A stretch of DNA of 64,000 bases from Isoetes taiwanensis (taxonomy: Eukaryota; Streptophyta; Lycopodiopsida; Isoetales; Isoetaceae), in NCBI GenBank assembly GCA_021234155.1, contig JAJEKV010000273.1, positions 1-64,000 of the forward strand. Direction: 5' to 3'. Both the position numbers and the translations under genes were made by a program. Under the pieces are notes generated by a model. It worked only from the letters and a program-made list of their open reading frames with translations. It made no database searches and was not told where the DNA came from. Numbering within the stretch: position 1 is the first letter of the stretch; the number at the start of each line of letters is the position of its first letter. Positions 32,398-45,340 of this stretch are shown piece by piece.

Positions 32398-34900
32398 TGT
32401 TGCTACAGTAGTTTGTGTACCTTAAGGAGTCAATCCTGTGTATACACTTCTTGCTTTTCTTCATCTATCCTTCCTAAGAAATCATTTATACTCGAGCAGA
32501 ATCCACAGGCCTAATATGGACCAAGGTTAGATTTGAGATTGACACCTGAGAATTAATAGCAATTAGCATTTGAAAATGCAGCACATTTAATATCCATCGT
32601 AATATGAGCATGATCTCCTATTTCCATTGTAATGGCACTGCTATTTCTTTTCTATGGTTACATTTTGGATATTAATGCCTTAGTGACATGGTTTGAGCAG
32701 TAATGGCACCACTCTGGATAGTGGATATTGGTTCCGAAGGAGAATTTACAGTGCTATCTAAAGCTATGTTCCAATACCTTGATTTTTTTCCTCCGGTGGC
32801 AAGTATATCCAAATGTTCAAGAATATGGTTTAATATTGGTTTTGGGACAGAATAAAATGCTGGCGGTACTTTAAACAGAAGGAAAGACATATTTGCAGAA
32901 CCATACCATGGGCCGTACTGGTTCAAAAGATCAAAGATCACGACCATGTATTAATCTGTAACATTCACATTTATATATTTTGGAAGATCTTAATCTTCAT
33001 TAGGCATTGCGATTTCCGAGCAGGTTATGGTGCTTCTTCAATTGAAATCCAAGATGCAACCATGGGTGTTTCAAAAGATGAGTAGAACTATCAAGCCAGA
33101 CTCATCTTCCAAAACAACCATCGTTGTAGCTGCTCCATCAGACTCAACAACTCAATCTATAGGTAATGTCTGATACAATATTCATGCTTCCATTTATGGA
33201 ATTCAATTTAAATCTTATAAAGTTCTAAGACGAGATGTACATCTTTCTGCTCAGACTTGCAAATTCGTGATTCACTTTGGAGTTAAGCATGATAACCTAC
33301 TATATGCAGTATCTTTCCTACCATCCTGAAACTTTCTTAGCTACTGGTGTTTATTGTGTAGGTGCAATTGCTAGCATGAGCTTATGATCAACGAAGATGC
33401 ACCAGCATAGTTATTTCTCTGAAGCATAGGCAAGCAATTAAGCTTGGGTAAGTAAGAAGACACAAGTCTTAACTCATCATTGAATTGGGTATCAGGATCT
33501 TGCTAATCAGGACCTGTAGCCAAGCAGTCCATAGAAGTGGCGCCCTTTAACTTAGTAGGAGAATGTTACAATCCACTTTATGGACGTTGAAAAGGGCACT
33601 ACAACATAGTTGCAATAATAGAATTCATATCCCAATGTTGGTACTTAACACAAAGATATTGCGAAAATATCCATGTCTATGACAACCACTTGCTTCAGTC
33701 AGCACAAGAATCCAACTAATCCTATTTATAGGGAGCGCTTAGAAATCCCTGCAAATATGTCAAATGACCAGTCCAAATATCTTTTTGCATGGAAAAAAAA
33801 TAAGTTGAGCTCACACAAGCTACAAGAGCTACACAGGTGGAAGACCCAACCAATAACATGAAACAGTCTTATTCAATCTCACATGTAAAAGGATCCTCTG
33901 TAGAGAGATTACCAAGAATTTGATTTTATCTTCCTTATGCCTATTATAACCAGCTGAGCTTATGAGCTCGGGAGCCTAACAGTGGTATTTAAAGGGTGCT
34001 TTTATTGAAGGTTTATACTTTGTGGATAGTTGCTGGTTAAAACATGTAGTGCAGGTCTTTGAACAGATGTAGAGTAGTGGTTTTGGGCGTTTTGTGGCTA
34101 TAGATGTTCTTCAACATGTTGTTATTGCCAATTTTTCAAAGCCTGTTTGCTGGCTTGGGAACAGAGGGCTGTTAGTTGTTAGATTTATATTGAAATAGAA
34201 TAGTGCATGTGTTGAGTTATAACTGTGCATGTTTTAGGTTGTGTGAAGTGTGTATTGGGTTGTGTGAAGTGCGTAGGCAGTGTGCATTGTGGTGTATGGA
34301 TAGGTGAGATGTTGCATAGGAAATAAAATAGGTTAGATGGTTGGCACATGCATGTATGGTTTATGAAGGTTGAGTTCTGTATGCAAGATATATGAAACAA
34401 GGTTTGATCTAATTTTAGCAGAGAAAATACTAGGTTGAAGAAAACATTATAGAAGATGATTTTAAGTGCTTAGAGATGTTGTGATATGGCTGTTATGGAT
34501 TTGATTTGTAGCAAGTGGATAATAATGGAGCAGGTCTACAGCAGTTTGGCTTATAGATAAGTGCACAGAGCATGCAGTGATGGGTGTTGCTACATGTAGG
34601 TTGGATTTTCTTACATGCAGGTCTGCAGGGCAGATGGGAACCTTCACGGATTCATTGCTCTTAACATCACAAATACTATGGTGTATACATCATTCTGAGG
34701 CATTTGCAACAACATGCTTCAAAAGCAGTGCACAAGGCCGTAAGGTTGGGCATCAATTTTTGAGATCTTTGCATTGCCAATCTTTGAATCGTGAGACTAG
34801 GAGGTATACAACATAGAGAAATGATGGTGAAGTGATTTGTGCTTTAAGCTTGAGATGATTCTTTAGTGCCACACAATATGCAGAAAACACATCTCTCTCT
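32398..34900. other. No gene recognised
   Basis: AT-rich. A minus-strand frame (32947-32672, with LLNQYGPWYGSANMSFLLFK) and a short plus-strand exon-like block (33028-33171, with SSSKTTIVVAAPSD) look protein-like, but neither family is recognised. Confidence 0.4.
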
Positions 34901-35049
34901 TAATTGTTGCAGACACTGATCCTGCAGATATGGTATGGCTCATGCACAAGATATAAGAAATACATTGGTATGGCTTATGCACAAGATGTAAGTCCCCTCT
35001 TAATTATTGCAGACATTGATCCTGCAGATATGGTACGGCTTATGCACAA
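34901..35049 (+). repeat. Tandem duplication of an exon-like segment
   Basis: Two copies of TTGCAG followed by ACACTGATCCTGCAGATATG-type sequence (34907 and 35008 on) translate as DTDPADMVWLMHK and DIDPADMVRLMHK. Each is preceded by a plausible acceptor, and a GTAAGT donor follows the repeated tail at 34988. Gene of origin unknown. Confidence 0.6.
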
Positions 35050-35299
35050 ACGTAGGCCAAATGTCATGTTTTGCTTGCATATATCTTTGCAATCAACATG
35101 GAAGTTAACCGCACTTAACATTTCACATTTGCATTTGAAGGGTTTGGGTTACACCACATTTATCAATGTCTTACAACATTGCTAGACAAGATGTTTTTGA
35201 ATTCAACATACTTTGGGATAAACAGATGCAACATTTATGTCTTCACATCCAATTGATAGAAAGATCATGCAAACTCTTTCGTAGCTTTGTATGACCAAA

Positions 35300-35474
35300 A
35301 TATCATGTCTTCTGTTCACGGTTGTTAAATATCATGTCTTCTGTTCACGGTTGTTAATTGACATGTGCATTAATTCTTCTTGGTGCAACTTCATATTGTT
35401 AATTGACATGTGCATTACATTCTTCTTGGTGCAACTTCATATTGTTAATTGAAATGTGCATTACATTCTTATTG
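35300..35474. repeat. Two adjoining tandem repeats (about 29 and 46 bases)
   Basis: ATATCATGTCTTCTGTTCAC is repeated at 35300 and 35329. A 46-base unit beginning TGTTAATTGACATGTGCATT then occurs about two and a half times from 35352. Confidence 0.85.
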
Positions 35475-35830
35475 AAACTTTGCCTTTGGAAGTATGTTGT
35501 ATACATGCATTATCACATTACATCTATACAAATGTTTCTTTAATGCTTCACAAAATGTAGGAAGCGCATTGGTCATGTACATATGCCTTATTTTTAATGG
35601 AATATCCACTCTAAGCTTAAGCCAAATGGAAGATCCTCAACTAGAAAATTCTTGCTAAGCCCTCCAATGTCAATGGTTGCAGCGGAAATGCCAAATTGTT
35701 GTAGATGAAATACATGTGGTAAGAATACATATTTTGTGCTCCGTTGTTCCTACTACAATCCTTAAATGCATATTTTCATGCTCGAAATAATTATTTAGCA
35801 ATAAGCAACCACTTTTTAAATTGTTACTAG

Positions 35831-35858
35831 GCCCGGCAATGCCGGGCACCATAGCTAG
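35831..35858 (+). mobile_element. Helitron 3' terminus (element extends left, 5' end not found)
   Basis: Hairpin GCCCGGC-AAT-GCCGGGC (35831-35847), 7-base spacer ACCATAG, then CTAG (35855-35858) and T. The stem length and ACCAT-starting 7-base spacer match the Helitron ending at 53238, so the two are probably one family. No matching TCTTTATATTATAA start was found upstream. Confidence 0.7.
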
Positions 35859-36780
35859 TATAAGTTTAAACCAAGTATTTATCGCAAATATATTCATAAA
35901 ATCAAACATATTTAGCCTATAACAAAAGGCTAGAGAATCCCTATGTCAGCACTTGGACTTGAAGAATTGCTTGATGTCTTTGAATCTGAGGCCTTTGTTG
36001 ATGTTCCTGAGGATGTTTCGGGAAGTTCCTTCTGTTAGTGCTCGAGCCATTTGAGGCACTAGAAGTTCCGACGCTGTAGGTGCAACTATATATCGCAATG
36101 ATGCATCACGCAGGTGCCCTCATGCAAAGAAATGTAGTGCCGCCGACCTCTTAATGAGGATAATGTGATATGTGCCGTAAGTACACTATGGAGAGTGACA
36201 ATGTCTCTTCCCCCTTGGGCTGAAATCCATATGAAATACCACTATCTGCCTTTGGATTAGAGTTGGGAGATAATAGTAACGAAGTGATTTTCCTATTTTG
36301 GGCATTGTCTTTACTTTTCCTGCCCTTTTTCCTTTTCTTCCTTTCACTTCTTTACAAAGTAGTCATTCAAACATCAACCTAGCATTGCACCCTCAATAAA
36401 CATTGATAAATAGAAACTTTTCAAGTGTGCTGTCTCCTAAAATCATCCCCTTCTCTCACATAAAAGTGGTTGAGCTCTCTGACTGAACCAAAAATTGATT
36501 CTTAGATGGTTAATCTCTACTTTGATCTATTTATTTTATTTAGCTCCTTTGTTTTTGAACAACATTGCATTGTCAAATATTGGACATTAATAATGGATCC
36601 AACTGCGCATAGGTTTGAACTAAAGAAATATTCGCGGTGGCCTTGGCCCCCGCGATAAATGTTTTGTTATGTATAAATGCCTATAGTACAAAAATACATT
36701 AGACAGATAGATGAATAGTATTTTCATGTCATGCTGCATTGGCAGCATCCATGAGGACATAAGAGATGGGACCATCACTA
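35859..36780. other. No gene seen; 3' flank of the kinase
   Basis: AT-rich intergenic DNA downstream of the minus-strand kinase. No clear polyadenylation signal or other feature is claimed. Confidence 0.5.
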
Positions 36781-39182
36781 TCATTGCAGCATGCACCTCA
36801 ATTTATCATGAATGTCATGAGCGGTACGAACTTGTAGCTCCCTGCTGTGTGTAGCAATGGTGCCCCCCAAATTGTTGAGCTTTACGAGATTTGCTATCTT
36901 AGTAGCTTCCATTGCATCTTCTTCATTACGGTATGTTTTATCAATGAAAATCTTGGAAGATGGAATACCTGCTTCCAAACCTTTGGCACTCTTATAGGAA
37001 TTGAAAGGGACCCAAATTTGATCAAACAAGGAATGACTCACCTTCTTTTGAACGACGTCTAATGAATGGTTGCCCAAAGCGAAAGCAATGACAAAACCAG
37101 GCAGTGCTTTTTGGAGCTGCTCCAAGGCAGGAATAACATCTTCGATTTTATGACAAAACGTCTCAAGGTAAACACCATTAAAGATTGGATGTCGATTTAG
37201 AATATCCATTAACCTATCAATGTTAGACTCCAACCTAACTGTTGCTGTTATTTTTATGCCGAGCGTTAGATTGAACCTTTTCCCTTCCTGCACCAGTAGC
37301 CTTTCAAACATGTTCAGTCTTCTGGCAGTAAAAGCAATTTCGTCATCGTTTAAATTTAGTACAAACGGAACCAAGTCAAGGCCCAAACCTTGCGTGGAGA
37401 ATCCTTTGTCCTCAAGATAATCACGATAACCATGCGGAAGCACATGAACAATAGAATAGTATGGAGCAGAAATTCGAGGCATGCCAGGAGCAACACGTTT
37501 GCTGAATCCATCTAGGGAATCCATTTGGGATTTTAACTCTGATGTTTCATGCATTGAAATATGCACTTGGCAGCTGTCGTATTTCCAAATCAAAAGCTCT
37601 TCCTTGATAATCCACAGTTGTTCGCAAATGTTTTCAAAGGTGGGACGCTTCTTTCCCTCCTCCTCCCAACAGCTAACTAACAAATCTTTTAACATGCCAG
37701 GAATGCCCTTTTGCACCAACAGTTTGCTTTTCAGCTCACCTTGTATTTGATTCACTTCTTTGAGTATGTCAGACGATTTCATGATTATGTTATCCCAAGA
37801 TTCTCCAGTGAGAATTTGAGAGCACACTATTGCAAAACTATAGACATCTACATTAGAGCTGTACATGTTCTGCAATTCTGGAGGCTCTTGTAGCATTTGA
37901 AGAGGTCGTTTTATTAGCATTTCTGGAGCCATGTATCGTAATGTGCCTGCCATGTTGGTATGCAAACCAGTCTGAAAATTTGTTTTTGAAATACCAAAAT
38001 CAGCTAGCTTTATAAGGAGACTCTCATCCTCTCTTTGCTTGATTAGAATATTAGCCGGCTTCATATCTCTGTAAATTACCTTGTTAACGTGAAGATGCTT
38101 CATGCCTTTCGCGATTTGCAAAATGATATCTACCAAGTCCAAAAGAGGCCATTTTTTCAGAAAAGTTCCTTTTTTGCTGTATTTTTAGAAACCGTTTCAA
38201 GTCTGTGTCCATGAGCTCTAAAACAAGGCGTTGTTTCTTACTTGTTGTGGTACCAAGATTACCAACGTCTACAATATACTCCTCCTCACATTGGCCTAGT
38301 AATTGAACAATGTGAGGCGAATGAGCCATCATTTTTTCTCTAAATATACCAACTTCAACGTCCATAACCTGGGAGTTCTCTTCCGATTCTTTCACAGCCA
38401 CAGGGATTCCACACCAAGAGCCTTTGCTGACTTGTCCAAAGCTGCCTCCTCCCAACTTATCCCCAATGGACAGATCCTTACTGTCAATGCAAAAAACCCC
38501 TGTTTCTATCTTTGAAATTAAGCTGTTTACAAAATCAGGGGAAAGAAATTTAAATCTCTGGGAAGACTTTAAGTTCTTCAGCAGTACAAGTTTGTCTTGC
38601 TCACAAGCCCATTCCAGCGTTGTCTGAAAAGCTTTGCAGTCACACTCTACCTTATACTTAATCTCGTCCACCAGCTTTTCTGTCAACTCTGTTTGCTGGA
38701 CATCAAGTAGATAATAACGTGAGAAGCTCTTCTTCGTCCCGATGCGTTGTGAGATTAATCGGTTAATCATTTGACAGTATCTTCTGGTATCATCTATAAT
38801 TTCACGAAATTGACCAAAGCTGCCCAGAATCATGAAAAGCTCACCTGGAGAGGGTTGATCTGCTGCACAGAGATGGACGAGCTTCATGCCCTCCGTTAAT
38901 ACTTTAAGCAGCTCCATGCCTGCTGAAGAACCGCTTACAACTCTATCCCGATTGGTGCGTGCTTGTGCTAAAAAAGACCATATTGTACTCATCTGCCAAT
39001 TGACTGTGGCAGTCCTTCAAAGGACCCATCCATAACTCAACATACTGCGCCACTGAAGAAAACAGAGATTTGAGCACAAGACACTGATTTTTATGAATCA
39101 ACTCGTCCTTGCTTAGAGCATTGTCAATCTTGGATGGCAGGGCCTTTAGATTGTTAAGCCATTCGTAAGATCCAGTGGCCAT
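36781..39182 (-). CDS. TKL-like protein kinase fused to a C-terminal possible TIM-barrel domain; two frameshifts
   Basis: The start chosen is MATGSYEWLNNLKALP at 39182; an upstream in-frame Met at 39236 is possible. A helical N-terminal region of about 230 residues precedes an intact kinase core. The Gly loop GDKLGGGSFGQVSKG is near 38435-38460, the catalytic Lys is in VAVKE, the HRD-type motif is IYRDMKPANIL, then LADFGIS and APEM. After a linker, about 230 residues alternate strands and helices (GLDLVPFVLNL, LGIKITATVRL, FNGVYLETF, GFVIAFALG, FDQIWVPFN, SKIFIDKTY, GGTIATH), like a TIM barrel of unknown activity. The gene has no visible introns. Frame breaks fall in a T6 run near 38971 and in A-rich DNA near 38145-38190. 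These may be true mutations or homopolymer errors. The key kinase residues remain, so recent inactivation or sequencing error is likelier than old decay. Confidence 0.85.
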
Positions 39183-39464
39183 TGAAGGAGGAGGAGAAGA
39201 GATAATTGAGAGCGCTGACTTTCTATCGATCTGCACTGCAGTTGTTCAATGTGAATTATCCTCTGTTTTTGAAGGCCCAGATTAGACTACAGGAATTTTT
39301 TTTTCCGGAAATTAACAAAATAGATACCAACAATTACCCGACAACTAAGCAATAATTTTTTAAAATCCATATAAGTTAATTACTTAGGGTGATTTTCTAC
39401 TGTAGTCATAAAATAAGACTGTCACATTGAGATATGACACCCTTTATGACTCCAAATCAAAAAT
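39183..39464. other. Upstream flank of the kinase gene
   Basis: This should contain the kinase promoter on the minus strand. No specific element is claimed. Confidence 0.4.
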
Positions 39465-39552
39465 TCTTAATACAATAATCTGAAAAATGATTATCTATCG
39501 GCCTTCAAAAATTCTTAATACAATAATCTGAAAAATGATTATCTATCGGCCT
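39465..39552. repeat. About 46-base direct duplication
   Basis: AAAAATTCTTAATACAATAA through TCTATCGGCCTTC occurs twice in direct succession. Confidence 0.9.
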
Positions 39553-41449
39553 TCTTTATGAATCGGGCCAGGCGCATATCTTTCGCCATGCAAGTCAAGT
39601 CACCCACTTGGAATGAAGTGCACAAGCCAGGGAGTCTTTAAGGTGCTAGATTATCTCTTGTTCTGCAACTTCTTGTAGAGCGAGGAGCATATCGTCGGTG
39701 ACTCATTTGTTCCTACCGAACTCGTGAAGTATTTCGCGAGTCAACTTTGCGAATGCTTCTCCGAGGTATCAAAAATCTATAACTTCTATGGAAGTGTCTA
39801 ATTTCTCTGGTTGCTCATGCAAACACAGTCTCTGCTCCACTTCATGGGTTTTTTGGGCGTTGGGGTTTTTCTAGGGGAGGGTTTAGGGTGTTCTCCTTGG
39901 TTGGCCTCCCACCTTCTACACACCTGACCTTGTGCTCATTATAATACTTAGAATACACATCATACATTTTTATGTATGCCTTGTATTCTGCCGGTTTGTG
40001 CTTGAACCATTATAGATTTTATGACTGGCATGTACATAACAAAATAAATCAATATCTAGTAACTACAAACAATTCCTAGCATTGTTGGACATATGTTAAG
40101 AACCGTACGCTGGCATCCATTAGCTATAATTAGCGATGGCCACGGGCACATTAGCTGCCTATCCATGGCAGCAAGCCCTGCAGGAACTTGCATCTGGGCA
40201 AGATGATAGCTTGCAAACATGCATGTCCTCAGAAAGAGTTCCTCCTGATCATTCTATAAAGACCACCACATAATTGCTTGCAACAAGGATGAAGATTGAG
40301 CATACAGATCAACATCAAATATAGCCTCTAAGAAAGAACTAATTGACCGTGTAAATAGAGAATCCATGGGGCAAGATCCGATACACTAGTTCCATTTAAA
40401 TAGCAGCCAAGGGTCAAGTGGCAGACGCAGCCATAACCAAGATCTGGCTCTGATCTGGCACTCTAAAACTGTAGCCAAGGTCTAGCTCTAATCAAGCATC
40501 AGAACTGTGTAATCTTTGCCCCACAACATGAGTTCAATTAGGGGAAGAGGTTAAGAAAAGGCCAATAAAATAGGGGAATTACAAAAGAGGATAATTAGAA
40601 AAGAAGATTTTTTAATGGGGAAAAGAGATGAGTTTGTGTGGATCTTCACTCTTAGCCATCAAACTAGGGTGCTATCCAACTCCAACACTTATAACTTTAT
40701 AAGATAAGATACCTAAAGAATAGAAATCCCAAATGGAAATAGGACAAAAGTCCAGGATGATCCAATTTAATGTCATTTTTTATAGGACAGCTTGTCTTGC
40801 TCATCCTAATAAGAGATCGATTTAGAACTTTTTATAGGACAAAGCGTAAGGTTAACCTCACTTTCTTCAAACTCTAATTACACTATCTAAATTATAGTAG
40901 TACATCCATTGCTCCGTGGTTTCAAATGGCAATATAACCCATCCCAAAAAGAATGGATACCTTGCACCTTATTCAGATATTTAGGCTTTCTTTTTTTGTC
41001 TTTGTATAGACTTTTTTATATGGTTTTGGTACGATTTGGCCGCCGTACTCATATGGGTGTACTAAAAAGTATCTCTAAAGTGCAAACCTTTTTAGCCATT
41101 GATGTCTTAGAGAAGAGGGCAAATCATGCGATTGTTGTTTGCATGTCCCCTTTTTTTCAAAAATATCTAAAATGCCTTGAAATTATGCTAAAGTTGCCAA
41201 AAAAAGCCCCATGTTTTAAGGGTAGGTTTAATGGAAATGTCTGTAACTTCTTGGCAATGATCCCAAATGGGAATGTATCCTTCGGATGCATTATAGATGA
41301 GGATGAGTTCTTTCTATCAAAACTAAGATCACCTAACTTCGAATCAAGAATCTTAAGTTATATTGTTTTTAATACATCCAAAAGTAAGGATTTAGGAGAC
41401 CATAAATTAAAATTTTGGACTCTCATTTAGATTATCTTAGATTTGATGG
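39553..41449. other. No gene recognised
   Basis: The open frame at 40909-41430 (173 codons) lacks recognisable motifs. A GGGCCAGGCGC near 39565 recalls the 10.9-11.6 kb palindromes. Confidence 0.5.
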
Positions 41450-42350
41450 AATAGAATAGAATAGAATAGAATAGAATAGAATAGTTTTTTTATCGTCCAC
41501 TGAGACCAATCGGCCTATGGGACGGAAGCCTTGACAAACTTATTCTTGTCAGGGTTAAAAACCCCAGAAGAAGGGTTTTAGAGGAAAAACCGTGGCGATA
41601 ATAAGAATCTTTGTCAAAGCATGCGGTATACATCATCATGAAATAAATGTGTATGTACATGTCAAGTCGTGCAGAGGACATAGGCGATCTCGCATGTACA
41701 TGACCTCTGAAGGTATGATCCTAGCATCATGCGGATCAGGTGCTCAATGTCACATGTGCTTGGTGGCGGGCGACCAACTTCGGCATAAGCGCATCCGGTT
41801 TGATCATATCTTTGGGCAACTTTGAAGGGTATGAGATTCATCCTCAATGACTCCCATTTGGCGGCATTGGCGAGCACATCTGGCGTGGCTCACCAATCCA
41901 TCACTTTGTCTCAATTCGAAGATGATGTGCCCTGTGCGAATGGAGGCAATGAGTGCGTCTTTTCATGGGCAAGTGGGGTGCGCGGGTAGCATTGTGGGCC
42001 TCGTTCAATGTGGGATTTATGTGGCTGGTAGTGTCTTTGTCTTGACTTTTGTTCAGGGGCGGCATTTGGCATCCCAAAGCTTCTTGGCGATGAAGCAAGC
42101 GTCAAGATATTACCTCAAGCTATGGCGATCTGCCTCTGTTTGCACATGTATGCACTGTGTCCTCTGCACATTCCATCTAGCCATCCATTGAGCTCTCTTT
42201 TCCCTCCAGCTGAGGCCTTGGCGTTGTAGCCCCATTGCCATGATATAAGCTAGTTTTTGGGAGGCGAGCATCGTCCATGTTGACCACCTTACGAAAATAG
42301 ACAATGTGGCGATCAAGGGCCGCCCTCTGAAGAGGCAAGAATCCTGTTTC
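41450..42350 (-). mobile_element. Non-L1 LINE, minus strand, with (TTCTA)n tail
   Basis: On the minus strand the protein end VIEDESHTLQSCPK is encoded at about 41849-41808, matching the 12.8-13.6 and 31.9-32.4 kb copies, with a Cys/His-like stretch (ARCARQC) just before it. The 3' UTR (41485-41610) has the family's GGTTTTTCCTCTAAAACCC and GGTCTCAGTGGACGATAAAA blocks and ends in (TTCTA)n, seen on the plus strand as (TAGAA)n at 41450-41484. The 5' limit near 42350 is a guess. Confidence 0.65.
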
Positions 42351-42355
42351 CTGCA

Positions 42356-42462
42356 GAATAGAATAGATTTTTTAACGTCCACGGAAACCAATAGGTCATG
42401 GGACCCATACAATGGGCTAGTACAATCATTACTACTAGAATTAAAAAACCCCTGCCTCTAGA
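42356..42462 (-). mobile_element. 3' end of a second LINE copy, minus strand
   Basis: Only the last 100 or so bases are present: AGGCAGGGGTTTTTTAATTC, ATTGTACTAGCCCATTGTAT, CCTATTGGTTTCCGTGGACG and a two-unit (TTCTA) tail. It is very close to the copies ending at 13566 and 57612 and sits directly behind the LINE at 41450-42350. Confidence 0.75.
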
Positions 42463-45340
42463 AGGACACATTCTCATTTCGATCTTCACCAAAAAGTTAG
42501 GGTCATTTCCATTACCCCAAGCCAAGGGCATTTTTGCAATTATATCAAAACTAGTGTATTTTGAAGTCTCCCCCCCCCAACCCCAATTTTCTTTTGGATG
42601 TGTTGTATGTTTAGTCTTATGTTGAGAAATCTCCTTTCATTTTAGGTTTTGTTAGAACATCTAGCTGTGGGTTGAGCAGATACACATTTTGATTTTTCTT
42701 TGCCCTTCGGGGTATGATCCACTGGTAGGACAAACCCACCACCCCTGAGATCACGGATTGAAGTATGATCAACATCAGCCTAATAATGGGGACTTTAAAA
42801 TCCATTGCTTTCAGATCACGGATTGAGATTGATCATATATAATCTATCATTATATGGAGCTTTTTTAGATTAGCTTTATGTGATATGTGTATTGTAGAGA
42901 TGTTGCATGATGAATAAAATGACTCATGCCCTTCAATAAATAAATTAGCAGTAGGGTAGGCTTGGGGAAAGGGTAGAAAGGTTTAAAGGAAGGAAGAAGA
43001 TCCCAAAAGGGCCAAGTACATCAATTAGCCTTTTAGAGAAAAAATAAAGATCAAGTTCCATTTGGCAAAGTTGCATTCACATATCATAATATGACACCAA
43101 ACATTTTAAGTGTAGAAATTCTAACCATCCTGGAATTTCACCACTAATCACGCTTTTTTTACAAACTGTAATTTTCTGCTCATTGTGTGGTGATTGTGAC
43201 CTAATTTACACAGCAATTTACACAGTTGATACAAAACAATTTACACAGCAATTTACAGCAATTTACCAGAATTTCTGATACACAATTGATACACAGAGTT
43301 TACACAGAATTTCTGATCAAGTCAAAAAGATCAAGTGTCATGGATAAATTGATGGCATCAGATCCAGTTGCATGAAGAGCTTTAATAGGCGGGAATTTCA
43401 ACGTGACGAAAGGAAACACATTGACAAACACAGGTGGTCAGAGTTTTATGGGCGCAACATTTTCAGGTTGTGTTTTTCTTAGTTGTGGAAATCCTACTGA
43501 AGCTGCCAATGTTCTGAGCAACTTGAACTTGAACAAGAATTCAGAAACTTGGCTGTTTGTATCAGAAACTTTGTATCTGAACTTGATCTTTTTTGTATCA
43601 GGGAGAAATTTCCAGGTCCCAAAAATTACCCCTTCCAAAGTAGCTTAGATGTTACCTTGTCTTAGATTAGTAAAAGTTTCTTGTTATTGGCATTCATAAA
43701 GCCTGGTCGGGCTGTGGGGGCTAGCTCTTAATAATTGCTTCTCACGGATTCTTTAGAAGCTTTGGGCCGCAGATTAGGCTTTAGAATCGCATTCTCTCTC
43801 GTGTTTGCTGCATTACCCTCTGCTTTCTCTATGTTTCAAAGATTTTCTTGCACAAATCCATGTTTGATCTATCAAATTGGCTTTCCCTGGTATTGTTGTT
43901 GGTTTGTGGGTTGTTCCAGAGTGTAAGCTCTGTTGGAATACGGGCTATGGCTATGGCGAGTGTATCATAGCCATACCTTCAGAATTGCTGTCATTGATGT
44001 CGGCACAAACTCAGACTGGCTTTTGTCTAGACCTTTTTGCTTAGCTATGCATTGCTTGGATTTACTACCTTAGCAGGGTGTTATTTAGAATGTAACTACG
44101 GAACTACATGAATTTAGGGATGGCCTTCTCAGCTTTTAAGTCCGTAGTTTTTAGAAGGGCATCAGCAAAAGGTTCCCATTTGTTTCACCAGCATCAAATT
44201 TGAAACTTTGATCGCAGCTTCAGGTAATACAACTTTTAAAAATGCCAAGGCCAGGGCCTCGGCCATATGAATGTGTTCGACGAGCATGGACCAGCCGCTG
44301 AGAGGCAGCACTACTCAAGAGATTTTCAGGTGGGTTTTCCCTTTTTTGCCCTTTTTCTCTGGTCTATGTTTTCTCTATTTTTTCTCTGTTTTTTGCCCTT
44401 TCTTCTCTGTTTTCTCCAGCAGCGCTATTTTGTCTGCTCCAAGCTTTGGGCACTGTCTTCCTCTTCCCAGCATCTCTATTTGAAGAGATTTCAAAGAAAT
44501 TAGAAAACCTGGTTTGGCATTGCTTTCTCTGCTCCAGTTCTTTTATCCATAGCAAAAACAGGATTTGGAAACTTTTCCATCGATTGTTGAGGTACTAGTT
44601 TTCCTTTAGCCCACAAATCTCAAATCCCTTCAATATTGTGCAAAACGTACTCTATTCGTTTTTTTTTAACCTGATTCAGAACTCACTTACAACTTCGAGT
44701 AGAACAGAGCGGAAGTTATGATTTCATGGTCTGTTGGGCATCCATTAGCATTCTGAACTCCAAGGGCTTTTATAATTCACAAGGTTGAATCATGGGAGAA
44801 TTTGTAGGGCTTGACAAAGGCAGGGTTTGAATTGTAGTTCATTGAGTATTGCATGGATGATGCAAGAAAAGCTCTATCTATCTGTATCCTCATTCGAAAT
44901 AAGATTTTTTCCACCACATTCTACTGAAGTTTTTGACGGGTGTTTGCAGGTGTAGACAAAGGCCAAGTAGCAGACAACATTGCAATGGGGTTGCAACTTA
45001 TTTTTGATGTGTATATTTCTGTTTAAAGGTTAAAGGCCTGCAATATCATTACTGCCCACATCTACATTTGCTATGATGATTCATTTGCAAGCTCTTATAT
45101 ATTTCACAAAAGATGCGTGCGTTGAGTATAGTGAGTTTATTGAGTACTGCAAGTAAAGCTCTATTCTTACATGCCTTATTTTTTGACGTGAAGTGGTGGT
45201 GCTTAAGCCTGGCTTTATAATCAAAAGCTTAACACCAAGGCTCCAGCCAAAGCTGTTGTTTCTAAGGGTGTAAAAATGTTGTTTTGTTTTTAATGAAAGT
45301 GATTGTAATGATAGTGATGAGCAGGTAAAGACATCCACTG
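42463..45340. other. No gene recognised
   Basis: AT-rich. It contains degenerate ACAGCAATTTAC repeats at about 43200-43310 and a small hairpin (GGCTATGG..TCATAGCC) near 43947-43975. Confidence 0.5.

Noticed and set aside
35831-35858. Reading the hairpin as a rho-independent terminator
   Set aside because: It is a nuclear plant context, and the ACCATAG spacer plus CTAG-T matches a Helitron end defined independently at 53238.
36781-39236. Interpreting the kinase as a pseudokinase (MLKL-like)
   Set aside because: The catalytic Lys, the HRD-type Asp and DFG are all present; only a vague resemblance of the helical N-terminus remains.
40909-41430. A 173-codon plus-strand frame
   Set aside because: Composition is like random AT-rich DNA and no family pattern was seen.
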